Part shown: in pieces, positions 1 through 9,136 of the stretch
How positions within the stretch are numbered: the first letter of the stretch is position 1
How the letters are laid out: each line of letters opens with the position of its first letter
NCBI GenBank assembly: GCA_025331435.1
Contig: JAIWNI010000183.1
Span: forward strand, 1-30,598
Direction of reading: 5' to 3'
Source: Choanephora cucurbitarum
Taxonomy: Eukaryota > Mucoromycota > Mucoromycetes > Mucorales > Choanephoraceae
DNA: 30,598 nucleotides
Translations under genes and position numbers: made by a program
The notes under the pieces: model-generated
The model's database searches: none
The model's input: the letters and a program-made list of their open reading frames with translations, nothing else
What the model was told of the DNA's origin: nothing

Positions 1-1195
1 ATTGCATGATTCTTTTAGCCTGTCGATGCACATCATTTCTGAATTGAAGAACACTGCTCTTGAGCATGTTGTTTTCTTCTGCTGACTATAGAGGTTTCAT
101 TTGTAAGTCAAATTGATCTTAAATGCCCTTGACTTTACTTACAATCTCTAATGATTTTAGTCTCTTCATCAAATGAGCTATATGTGCCTTCAACCGTTCA
201 TTTTCTTCTCTCTCATCATCATGATCAGCACTATATAGCTCATGTTAGAGACCGAGATATTTTCTGAAATTTCTTCTTACCTTTCACTCGGTGTCTCTTC
301 ATCACCTTCTTGTTCTGGTGTAGGTACAAAATAATAGGAATCAGCCATATCCACTAATTTAGGCTTAGTATCTTCCTCTTCTACTTCTGTCTGTGCTTTC
401 GATAGATTGATAGAAGAGATAGGATTATCATTTTCATCTAAGGGTGCTGATGTAAAAGCAATGGCAGGATTAAACAGTTGTTCTACCAATCCATCTACTG
501 CCTCAAGAAATTTATTAAATGGATCGTCTTCTTGTTCATCCTATGTATTTAATCTATCAATCACTTATTGTCAAGATCATTTTTACTCTTGCTTTTTACA
601 TTCGATAGGATAGCATAAGATTCACCTATTTCGGTAATACGACGACCATGCCCTAGAGTAGAAGCATGAATGGCCTGTTGGGTAGTGTTATGTGTCCAAT
701 GGGTATCTTCAACACCAGAGAGTTTAGAGATTAAGGAAGATCCAGTCTTCTTCTGAGACTGTTTAGCCTGTCTCTGAGCTTTATTTAATCTCTGTGCCTT
801 TCTGTTCAGTTCATTTGCTTTTCGTGTATGATTGGAAGATAACAGTCGAAGTGTCCGAGTTGCCTTATTTATAGAAAGAATAAGTTGAATCTAGTCAAAT
901 GTACATGCTTCTATTGATTTTACTTCGATATCAGCTGTATCTTGAAGAGCAATCTCAAACTGTTCTAACCAACAGACAAATAGCTCAATTGACTGTAGAA
1001 GATATTGAACTTCTCTCTTTACCTGCTGCCTTTGCATGTGCTTCTGCTGCTCTAAGCCAATCTTCTCTATCCTCATAATCTTCTGCCATGTTGGCAAAAG
1101 CGTGTCCCTTAAAGAAAACAAGACAGAGTGAATAAAGTGGAGTAGTGAAATACGACAAAGTTGTTTACAGTATTAACTGGTGCTTCAGTGTTCAT
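1..1195 (-). CDS. ATG38: Atg38/NRBF2-like autophagy PI3-kinase complex subunit (3' end cut by window)
   Basis: Seven exons rebuilt on the minus strand: 1195-1169, 1107-1023, 964-924, 863-600, 540-281, 230-143 and 85-<1. All junctions are GT..AG and keep frame, giving about 283 codons before the window edge. Residues ~10-60 form an MIT-like helical hairpin (GHAFANMAEDY, then WLRAAEAHAKAAEQFEIAL), followed by a basic helix (NELNRKAQRLNKAQRQAK), an acidic disordered middle, and a C-terminal coiled coil (ENERLKAHIAHLMKRLKSLE). N-terminal MIT plus C-terminal coiled coil is the architecture of Atg38 (yeast) and NRBF2 (animals), which bridge Vps34 and Atg14 in autophagy PI3-kinase complex I. The first exon holds only nine codons; this start was chosen because it joins in frame to the MIT segment. 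It is divergent from eIF3h. The family call is inferred from architecture; another MIT protein is possible. The stop codon lies outside the window. Confidence 0.62.
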
Positions 1196-1743
1196 TTATT
1201 GATTTTGTAAAGATAGAGAGTGTGTGTGTGTGTGGTCAGAATGAAAAAAAAAAATAGGTTGCATGATTGAGAAACATTTTGAATTTTTAGTCAATCATTC
1301 AACTCCCGCTCAACATGCCAGATGATGTTCCTTTCAGTAATAGCACATAAGGCAGTATTCGTCAAATAAAGTATATACATGCTGAATGTCTTTGTTCTTT
1401 CTCTCTTTAGGACGTATGAATACATACAGGTTCATGACTAGGACATCATGAGAAACGAAAACAGGCTTCATTTTATACGCTAAAGGCTTATACCATGCCC
1501 TGATTTCGCATGCTGCTTTTCGCCTCTGATATGCATTTAGCTTGCTAATTATAAAATAGATCACTTCGATACAAATGAAAGTACCTGTTGCCTTCGGATC
1601 TCATTCAACAAACGACACTTCCTTCACATAATCAAAAAACGAGTCACAACGTGGTATCCTTTTGATTTTTTTTCTTTTGAAAGCCTCTCCTTTTTTTTCG
1701 AGTACTTTAATTTTTTTTTCTTTAAACAACAATAGAAAAGAAA
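1196..1743. promoter_or_regulatory. Divergent intergenic region between ATG38-like gene and eIF3h
   Basis: About 550 bp separate the two divergent start codons. The region holds a short (TG)n tract at 1221-1234, A/T tracts near 1244-1253, and T-rich stretches close to the eIF3h start at ~1660-1730. Part of it may be occupied by a small spliced ORF on the minus strand (see 1334-1604). No clear TATA box was identified. Confidence 0.5.
1334..1604 (-). CDS. Candidate two-exon small protein, unrecognised
   Basis: An open stretch on the minus strand (stop at 1334) can be joined to an upstream ATG at 1604 through a 40-nt GT..AG intron (1584-1545; acceptor TAATTAG). The predicted product is 76 residues: it begins MRSEGNSKLNAYQRRKAACE, is basic and aromatic-rich, and has no recognised domain, signal peptide or membrane segment. 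It lies inside the divergent promoter between two well-supported genes, which argues against it. The intron is at the short end for this window. It may be a chance ORF; listed because frame and splice sites agree. Confidence 0.25.
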
Positions 1744-2954
1744 ATGGCTAGCACCAACACTGAGCCTCTTCGCACTGTCCAACTTGATGGTTTGGTAAAT
1801 GAAGAAAGTTAGCGCGATAAACTCATTCAGTGAATTAAACATCATGACTCTCATTAGGTTGTCTTGAAGATCATCAAGCACTGTCGTGAATCTTATCCCA
1901 ACGATGTTACTGGTCAACTCTTGGGTTTAGATGACAAGGGTACTTTGGAAGTCACCAACTGTTTCCCTTTCCCTTCTGATGGCGATGAAGATGCTAGTGG
2001 TAAGATGAGAAAACGATAAAAGAAAGCGAGTTTATTTATCCACCTTCCTTTAGCTCAATATCAATTGGATATGATGCGTTGTCTTCGTGCTGTTAATGTC
2101 GATAACAACACAGTGGGTTGGTACCGTTCCGCTCACTTGGGTAACTTTGTTGACCTCAGTTTGATTGAGACTCAATACAGCTATCAAAACTCACTCAGTG
2201 CTCAGTCGGTCGTTCTTATTCATGATGTTTCCAAGAGTTCTGCTCAAGGTAACTTGAGTTTGAGAGCCTTTAGATTACAAGATGCTTTCATGAAGGCTTT
2301 CGAGGCCAAGAAATTCACTACAGAAAGGTAAAATAGAACGGCATACTTAGTGAGCCCTATCTAACATAACCTCTGATCCTTAGCCTTGCTCAAGCCAAAT
2401 TATCCTTTTCCACCATTTTTGAAGAATTACCTGTTCAAATTCACAATTCTCACTATGTGACCATGATGCTCCACAACATTGAAATGCCCAAGTTAGAGGC
2501 TGACCGTGTTCGTTCACTCTCTACCTTTGCCTCCACTCAAAAGACCCAAACTGAAATTGAAGCAGCCAGACCTTTGGCACCTAATTTCGATGTGCTTGAT
2601 TTGGAATTAGATCCCTTTATGCAAAAGAACCTGCAATACCTCTTGGACTGTGCTGATGTTCAACAACAAGAACAAAACAACTACCAGTACTGGCAAAGAT
2701 CAGTTGCTCGTGAACAAGCCAAGATGCAAGCTTGGTTGGCTAAGCGAAAGCAAGAGAATGCACAACGTCTTGAGAAGGGACAACCACCTTTGCCTGAGGA
2801 TGAAGTTAACACATTGTTCAAGCTTCCTCCTGAACCTAGTCGCTTGGATTCTATGATCTTGAGTGCCCAAATGCATAACTTCACTAAGCAAATCAACCAA
2901 TTTGCTGGCCCTAGTCTTGCTAGATTGTATAGTATTCAAGAGTTACAAAAGTAG
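1744..2954 (+). CDS. EIF3H: Translation initiation factor 3 subunit h (eIF3h)
   Basis: Four exons: 1744-1794, 1858-1999, 2054-2327, 2384-2954, all GT..AG and in frame, giving 345 residues (human eIF3h is about 350). The N-terminal MPN domain is clear: [15 protein letters not shown], then a QLLGL strand, [39 protein letters not shown] and ETQYSYQ. The JAMM zinc-binding His-x-His/Asp set is absent, as expected for eIF3h, which is a structural rather than protease MPN subunit. The C-terminal half ([20 protein letters not shown] onward) is helical and ends in a charged tail. The protein acts in the cytosolic eIF3 complex that recruits mRNA to the 40S subunit. The ATG is preceded by a T-rich leader and an A-rich context (gaaaATGG). 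Confidence 0.96.
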
Positions 2955-3751
2955 ATTTCTATTCTTGTTTTTATAAAAGAAATAACATGTACATCTCTTT
3001 TTTTTTTAATTATTGTTTTTTTTTATTGTATAAACCATACAAGTCCTCTCTTTTTTTTGTTATGTGTTCTTTATTTTCTTGAAAAGTGTGTGTGTGTGTG
3101 TGATATAGAGTGGGCTAGTCGATAGGATGTGTCATGCGTAGTATAGAGTAGATCCAATAAAATGTTACTTGCTTTCGGAATGACCAAATTTGGGATTGAT
3201 TGGCCCTTTTCTGCATTCTTGGTCTAATGAACAGAATAGATCACGGGGAAGGTATATATTTGAAGCTTAAAATGTAGCATTGCTTTATCAGTATTTGACA
3301 TGATGCTTCTTATTTGGAGCAATCTATCTCTTTCTTCATTCAACCTATTCCCTATTCCTATCTTCTTCAGCTTAACAGAGCAAGTAGTATGCTCTCTATG
3401 CTTAGTATTAGATCATGGCTAAACGCCATTTACAGGTTAACTCGGAAAAGAGTGGGTTGACCTTTTACTTTTCTCAATTCACTCATAAGGATGGAAATTA
3501 CGGGAGGAAATGAACCTGCTTTCCAACTTGACTGGTGAATAGCAATTGTAGCATCCCCAGAAAATGAAAGCTTTTTGTTTCTTAAAAGGCAGGTGTTTTG
3601 AGCAGCCGCACTAGATGAAACTGTTATCTTTTGTTCACATTGTACTACAATGTGAACAAAGTTATTTATGCAGCTTTTTTTTTCGTTGTCTCTTTTTTCT
3701 TTGTTGCTTTCTTTCTTTTTAGTAGCGTCTTTCACATAACAAAAAAAAAGA
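2955..3751. other. Intergenic region between eIF3h and zinc-finger gene
   Basis: Contains the T-rich eIF3h 3' region, a (GT)n microsatellite at about 3086-3102, and a 31-bp palindrome at 3630-3660. A T-rich leader (3661-3740) precedes the zinc-finger start. Open frames here are short and overlap the next gene's start; none looks coding. Confidence 0.5.
3630..3660. promoter_or_regulatory. 31-bp perfect palindrome upstream of zinc-finger gene
   Basis: Left arm TTTGTTCACATTGTA (3630-3644), single C at 3645, right arm TACAATGTGAACAAA (3646-3660); all 15 pairs match. It sits 91 bp before the ATG at 3752, a position compatible with a promoter site for a dimeric regulator or a cruciform/hairpin in the 5' UTR. 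Function is not known. Confidence 0.55.
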
Positions 3752-4420
<669 letters not shown>

Positions 4421-5310
4421 CTCTTTCTCTATTTTTTATAACAGATGAAGTTTATACACTCTATGAAATTGTAGATTTACCCTCTTTTAAGGAATATGGA
4501 TATTCTTTTGTAAGTCTACTCGAACTGTTCTGGATTTCACGTTTCTTTTAAAGTATCAAGCATTTGCTGCATAAACAACTTGAAACTCTTTTTCTGTGTA
4601 TGTTTTGTTTGTTATGAATCTTGCTACGCTTAAATTGATAGCTTAAACGAGACATGTTTGAGTTTTTTCTTTCTAGGATCAGTGTCATTTAATAAGATAA
4701 ATGATTGGCAACTGAAAGTGTCGGTCTAAGCCTATTTTTTATTTTCTCTCTTTACATATTCATATCTAAATGTATTGAATAAGCCATGAGAGAGATATAG
4801 GATTGAGTAGGATAGGTATTACCTCCAGAATAAACTGTATGGAGTCTGCCAAAATAAGAGTGATCGTTCAAGGACTTGTCAATTGAAGAAAGAGCTATCA
4901 GCAATTCTGACATGTGCCAAAGAGTAGAAAAAAAGTATCTATGCTAGAAAAGATGCGGTTAATGAGCAAAGATATCATTGTCTTATGAAATGACTTGTCC
5001 AGGATAAAACTGCGCTTTGTATCTATCTTACTGTAAGATCATTCAAATATAGCAACAACCTCAGTCAATCAGTTAAGATCAGGCTTCTAAATATTTGAAA
5101 CAAGTCTTCGATTGGTCTTCTTTAGTCCATAAACCATCAGCCAAAAAGAGTCCTTATTTAAGTTGAACCCAAGTTACACAGATTTGACACTTTTATTAAT
5201 TTTACAGAATAGTGGAGTTCGGCTTTGATCGATTGTCCTCGGACAAGTAAAATTTTATGGATATATCTCTGTTTTGCATTTTTTTTTTCTTTTTCTTCTT
5301 TTGATAACAA
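4421..5310. other. Intergenic region without recognised gene
   Basis: About 890 bp of AT-rich sequence between the zinc-finger stop and the peroxiredoxin start. Both strands are stop-rich. The last ~60 bp are T/C-rich (peroxiredoxin leader). No tRNA, repeat or protein-like segment was recognised. Confidence 0.5.
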
Positions 5311-5909
5311 ATGTTACGCACCACTTTCCAACACGTTCAGCGTCGCGCTTTTTCCAACACCACTCGTTTATCTATTGCTGAAGGCGACGTGATTCCTAAT
5401 ATCGAAGTCCAACTCAAGTCTCCTGCTGAAACTATCAAGACAGGCGATTTCTTCCAAGGAAAAAAGGCCATTTTGTTCGGTAAGAAAACAACAACGCGTG
5501 TTTATGAATGATGTTAATGGATCATTTCTTAAAAAAAGGTGTACCTGGTGCATTCACACCCGGTTGTAGCAAGACTCATTTGCCTGGTTATGTTCATGAA
5601 GCCAAGGCATTGAAGAGCAAAGGTGTTGACGCCATTGCCTGTGTTGCTGTCAACGATGCCTTTGTGATGACTGAGTGGGGTAAGGCTAACCAAGCAGAGG
5701 AACATGGTGTTACCTTGTTGGCTGACAGTAAAGGTGAATTGGCTAAGGCTATGGACCTTAATTTTGATGCTACTGGTGCTCTTGGTAGTCATCGTTTCAA
5801 GCGTTTTGCTGCTATTCTTGAGGATGGTAAGGTTCAGAAGTTGTTTGTTGAACCTGACAACACTGGTTTGAAGGTGAGCTTGGTTGAAAATGTCAGCAAG
5901 CACTTGTAA
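5311..5909 (+). CDS. Peroxiredoxin-5 family thiol peroxidase, putative mitochondrial, 1-Cys type
   Basis: Two exons, 5311-5479 and 5539-5909, with a 59-nt GT..AG intron; 179 residues. The catalytic signature is GVPGAFTPGCSKTHLPGY, with peroxidatic Cys66 and Thr63. A second conserved cysteine is Cys91 (AIACVAVNDAF), and the HRFKRF arginine region lies at 141-146. These match the Prx5/AhpC-TSA subgroup, which reduces H2O2 and organic peroxides. In human PRDX5 the resolving cysteine lies in GLTCSL; the equivalent here is GLKVSL (Val169), so an atypical 2-Cys cycle is not possible by that residue and an external thiol is needed. The N-terminus (MLRTTFQHVQRRAFSNTTRL) is basic, amphipathic, rich in Arg/Ser/Thr and lacks acidic residues, a typical mitochondrial presequence. 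A consensus AATAAA lies at 5987-5992. Confidence 0.94.
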
Positions 5910-5986
5910 AGGAATCTCTTAAAGAAAAGAAAAAAGAAAAGAGGGGGGAAACGTCTGCTTTTTTTTTTTGTAATATAAACTTCTTC

Positions 5987-5992
5987 AATAAA
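5987..5992 (+). terminator. Polyadenylation signal AATAAA for peroxiredoxin gene
   Basis: A consensus AATAAA lies 78 nt past the stop codon, after a T-tract, a normal place for a fungal poly(A) signal. Confidence 0.5.
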
Positions 5993-6495
5993 AGAAAAAC
6001 AATAGTGTCTTGGGCAGTTTATTTTGTCTTTTTTGAGTGTTGATAACATAAACGCAATTTTACTTTGGAGATGGCTAGCATGATTCGAACTAAAGTTAAT
6101 TCCTCCTCTAATTGAGCGAGATTGCTGATCTGTTGACTTATTGAATGAATAATAAGCTTGAGATTTATTTGTTGTCCAGGAACAATCATGACAGTTGTAT
6201 TTGACAGCCAATTCGAGAAACTGCAATCTTAAAAAAAATACTCCAATTCCTAATTCTGATTGGATGGAACAAACAACATGGTATGATCGCCTTTACCCCC
6301 CTCCTCTTCTCTCCTAAGTGTCAAATACATTGTATACAAAGAAGAAAAAACAATTCCTTAAAGAGACAGAGAAAACAAAGTCTTTGTTTAATGCAAAAAA
6401 AAAGAGAGAGAGAGAGAGGAAATGTGAATTAGATTTATATGTGTATACAGTAATAGATTTGTTTTAGAATGATATATAGAGGGCTTTTGTTCAAC
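5993..6495. other. Convergent 3' intergenic region (peroxiredoxin / SERF)
   Basis: Holds the 3' flanks of two convergent genes. Contains an (AG)n microsatellite at about 6403-6419. A tRNA-like B-box word on the minus strand (near 6082-6090) lacks the spacing needed for a tRNA. Confidence 0.45.
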
Positions 6496-6797
6496 TTATT
6501 TTTTGGCAGCAGCCTCAGCTTTCTTTGCTGCTGCTGCTTCTTGCTTAGCACGCATGATAGCAGCGTCACTATTTTAACCAGCTTTTAATCTCTTTACTGT
6601 CTCTGCCATGTTTGTCCTACTTACTTTTCCTTCTTTTGATTAATTGTCTGGCCGTTCAGGTTAGACTTGCCTTTGTTTTCCTTTTCTTTCTTTTTCAAGT
6701 TCTTTAAACGAGCTTGTTCTCTTTGGTTACCACCTTAGAAACCCATGTGAGGATTATTCTATCTTTATTGAGCATCAGTAATTTACTTACGAGTCAT
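6496..6797 (-). CDS. SERF/4F5-family small basic protein
   Basis: Three exons rebuilt on the minus strand: 6797-6791 (only seven bases), 6733-6625, 6568-6496; all junctions GT..AG, total 62 residues. The N-terminus reads MTRGNQREQARLKNLKKKEK, matching the 4F5/SERF signature MTRGNQRE-AR-KN. The middle is Lys/Gln/Asn-rich and the C-terminus is an Ala/Lys helix (KQEAAAAKKAEAAAKK). SERF proteins are disordered, nucleic-acid-binding and known to modulate amyloid aggregation; yeast and animal members are 60-70 residues. The gene is too short and too split to appear as a long ORF and could easily be missed. It converges with the peroxiredoxin gene. Confidence 0.88.
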
Positions 6798-6891
6798 GTT
6801 TGAATTGTTTTTCTAAAAGATAGAGTAAAAGAAGGGAAGAAAAGGAGAGGAAAAGAAAAAAAAGAAGGTGATGGAAAAAAAATCTCAACAA

Positions 6892-6942
6892 ATTTGGCAT
6901 GCTACTTCTGTCCCAGCATTTCAAGAGGTGTTTGAATTAAAA
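6892..6942 (+). repeat. Left arm of 51-bp inverted repeat (coding-like)
   Basis: This arm pairs with 7094-7144, 47 of 51 positions identical. Read on the plus strand it encodes the 17-residue peptide IWHATSVPAFQEVFELK. After the arm the frame runs into an A-rich tract. The arms are 151 bp apart. Confidence 0.85.
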
Positions 6943-7093
6943 AAAAGGGCGCAAAAAAAATAGATTTTTCAGGGTTTTTTGATTAAATAAGACCTGTTTC
7001 TTGACCTATAGCTCACATTACCATCGTAGGTTGAGCGCTTAATTTATTAAATAGCAACAAATGTCTGTCTCAATATGAAAAATGATATGTATC

Positions 7094-7144
7094 TTTCAAT
7101 TCAAATACTTCCTGAAATGCTGGGACAGAAGTAGCATGCCAAAT
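7094..7144 (-). repeat. Right arm of 51-bp inverted repeat (coding-like)
   Basis: Minus-strand reading gives the same peptide, IWHATSVPAFQEVFELK, then DTYHFSY and a stop. The four differences from the other arm are all A/G at third codon positions (CAG/CAA, GAA/GAG, GTA/GTG, TTG/TTA) and silent. Source gene not recognised. Confidence 0.85.
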
Positions 7145-7385
7145 CTGCTCAGTTTACAGTTGAAGAAAAATGAGTAGTCGGTGTAAGACGGAAATGGGTC
7201 ATTATTTAGTAAACGATTTACTGTTTCAAGAATAAGTCACTAAAGAAAATGCAGTGCATGATTTGTTATTTGTTTCCTGTAGCCCTTTTTCACAACTCAG
7301 CTATCTCTGTTAAAGCGTCAAAGAATGGTTTACTCAATCCTCGCAATCTTCGCTGCTGATGTGAGGCAATGTTTTCCAAATGCGA

Positions 7386-7625
7386 TCAGAGATTTTTTTC
7401 TCCTTCTGATTGACAGAAGAAGGGATCGTTATCTACAACAATCACCAGCTTGGAGTAAGGTTCTTTGATGACACTTGGAGACAAAAGGCCAAGATGGAAA
7501 AAAGAGAAGCTTATAACTACTTGGCTCATCCCAACCTTCAATAAGTGCAGCTTTGTGAATGAATGCAATGTCAAGAAGTACGTGTCTGTACCTCCTGTGA
7601 GCCGCTTCCAGTGCCACGAGGGCAT
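7386..7625 (-). pseudogene. Decayed protein-like fragment, unrecognised
   Basis: Two overlapping minus-strand frames both look protein-like: one includes LVALEAAHRRYRHVLLDIAF, the other KEPYSKLVIVVDNDPFF. Neither has a plausible start or flanking exons. Overlapping frames plus nearby stops suggest a frameshifted relic, perhaps of a mobile element. Family not identified, and chance is not excluded. Confidence 0.22.
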
Positions 7626-8912
7626 GTTTTATATATTGAAGGAAATCATGACAGGCATTACCCTTTCTCTTGAGAATCTAGTCTTTCTTGTTCGTTCTAA
7701 TTTGTCTTCCATCCTCAGCATCACATACCTATTTTACAATTTCACGACTAATTTTTGACCACTTTCTTTTTATCTCTTTCTTCTTTGTCCTTTAATTCTA
7801 CGAACCCTTTCGTTTGTCAAGAACGTGAAATATTGCTTTCATCAAAACAAGCTTTAAACCTCTAAGTTTATCGTTTTTTAATTTAAAAAAAGTCAGTCTT
7901 ATCAGCTTTTGATGCAATATATCAACCTCGAAAAGAGCAAGAAAAGAAATTGCTGACAGCACCAGAAGCCATTGGCAACATGATGATATTTAAGACAGAA
8001 AACAAGCCATCTTCACTCATGCTCGTTCCAAAAGAATTGATGAAATTGGCCAACCTGAACAAACATCATGCTTGATTCAGAACATCATGTTGCATAGTCA
8101 TTGCAAAGAAATGCTACTGAAATCAAGCTAGGTTGAGTTATATTGCAAGCTGGCAGCAGCTGTGCTCTGAATCCAATGAAAGCTAATTCCTTTGTCCGAT
8201 TGTTGAAGAGGCTATATCTATAGACGGAAGCAAGTTTTTGTAAGTCTTCCTCAATCCTCTTTGTTTCACACCGATACACAACGCCAAAACATAAAAGTAT
8301 GCTTAGTAAAAGACGATCATGCTAAAAAGTACTGGGAGCCAAAAATACGTCTACTTTGATCGCTTTTTCCATGCGTCTGAAAAGCAGCTAATAAACAGTT
8401 ACTGGCACCTATACTATCACATGTTTGAAATGTCGATGCAAACAAAAGCGAAACGTCGAGAGATTGTTTGGTTGTATTGAAGACTTGCATAAAGACTATA
8501 TTTCAACAACTACAATGATAGGAAACAAAGAACTGAATAAACCACTAAGAATGGATCAGAAACATGGATGTTAATGCATTCCAGAACGTGTCAAAAAGTA
8601 TGTTTCGCCTGCGTCTTAAAACTCGCAGTGAAATTACATTTAGCACATCCTTCGAGTGGTACGAAAGGGAGTTTATATGTTGGGTTAATGCAGTAGACGT
8701 TTTGAGATACTTTGTGGTATTTTCTTAGGGTTAAAACGTGATGAATTGATTACTAGCTATGCTCCTTTTAGAGCCGTCATGGTTTCATAGTTTGGATTCT
8801 GATTCCCCTCTCCCCGCTCAAACTCATATAGATCAATGGCATCTTAATGAGGTAGCATAGTACAAAGAGAAATAATGTTTTATTTTACAAAAGAAGTTCA
8901 AAGTAGATAATA

Positions 8913-8966
8913 CTATCTGGTTCGAGAGGAAGCAGCATACAACTGACCATGTGTGACTAAAGGAGA
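8913..8966 (-). pseudogene. Relic of Helitron/PIF1 helicase C-terminus (motif VI)
   Basis: Minus-strand translation reads SPLVTHGQLYAASSRTR before a stop. The intact Helitron helicase in this window has PVFSHGQLYVALSRVR at the same place, and HGQLYxAxSR is the helicase motif VI of PIF1-like Helitron helicases. Nucleotide similarity extends over about 45 bp. Sequence on either side is not alignable by eye. It is a fragment of a second, older Helitron, in the same orientation as the larger one 1.8 kb away. Confidence 0.6.
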
Positions 8967-9093
8967 ACTAATATGTCAAAATGACTCCATATTTCCCTGT
9001 CTCTAATGGTAAGTCTCTATTTCCAGGTAGATATACTTTCTAACTCCGCTAAGGTGACGTTTAATACTCCCTCAATAAACTTTTCTAAAAACC

Positions 9094-9110
9094 TTCGATT
9101 TCAAATCGAA
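9094..9110. promoter_or_regulatory. 17-bp palindrome in leader of zinc-finger gene
   Basis: TTCGATTT (9094-9101), C (9102), AAATCGAA (9103-9110): a perfect odd palindrome ending 26 bp before the ATG at 9137. Could be a regulator site or 5' UTR hairpin; no family can be named. Confidence 0.4.
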
Positions 9111-9136
9111 ATTGCACTTTTTACGCGATTATCATA

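Larger units (their letters stand above)
6798..9136. other. Gene-poor region with inverted repeat and decayed ORF fragments
   Basis: After the SERF promoter (to ~6890) comes a 51-bp inverted repeat (6892-7144). Between 7.3 and 8.3 kb both strands hold protein-like fragments broken by stops: minus 7386-7625 (two overlapping frames), plus ~7890-8072 (frame beginning after a TTAAAAAAAG acceptor-like site and containing KLLTAPEAIGNMM), and minus ~8085-8330 (containing YRCETKRIEEDLQKLASVYR). At 8913-8966 there is a relic of a helicase motif VI. This pattern suggests a graveyard of old elements. None of the fragments can be assigned a family except the helicase. Confidence 0.5.

Noticed and set aside
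6060..6140. tRNA-like B-box word (GTTCGAATC on the minus strand) with a GCTCAATTAG A-box-like word
   Set aside because: The distance between the A and B boxes is too short for an anticodon arm, and no acceptor stem pairs; at most a chance match.
6892..7144. Interpretation of the 51-bp inverted repeat as terminal repeats of a MITE
   Set aside because: No target-site duplication found, and arm differences are all synonymous in one peptide, which favours coding origin; not fully excluded.
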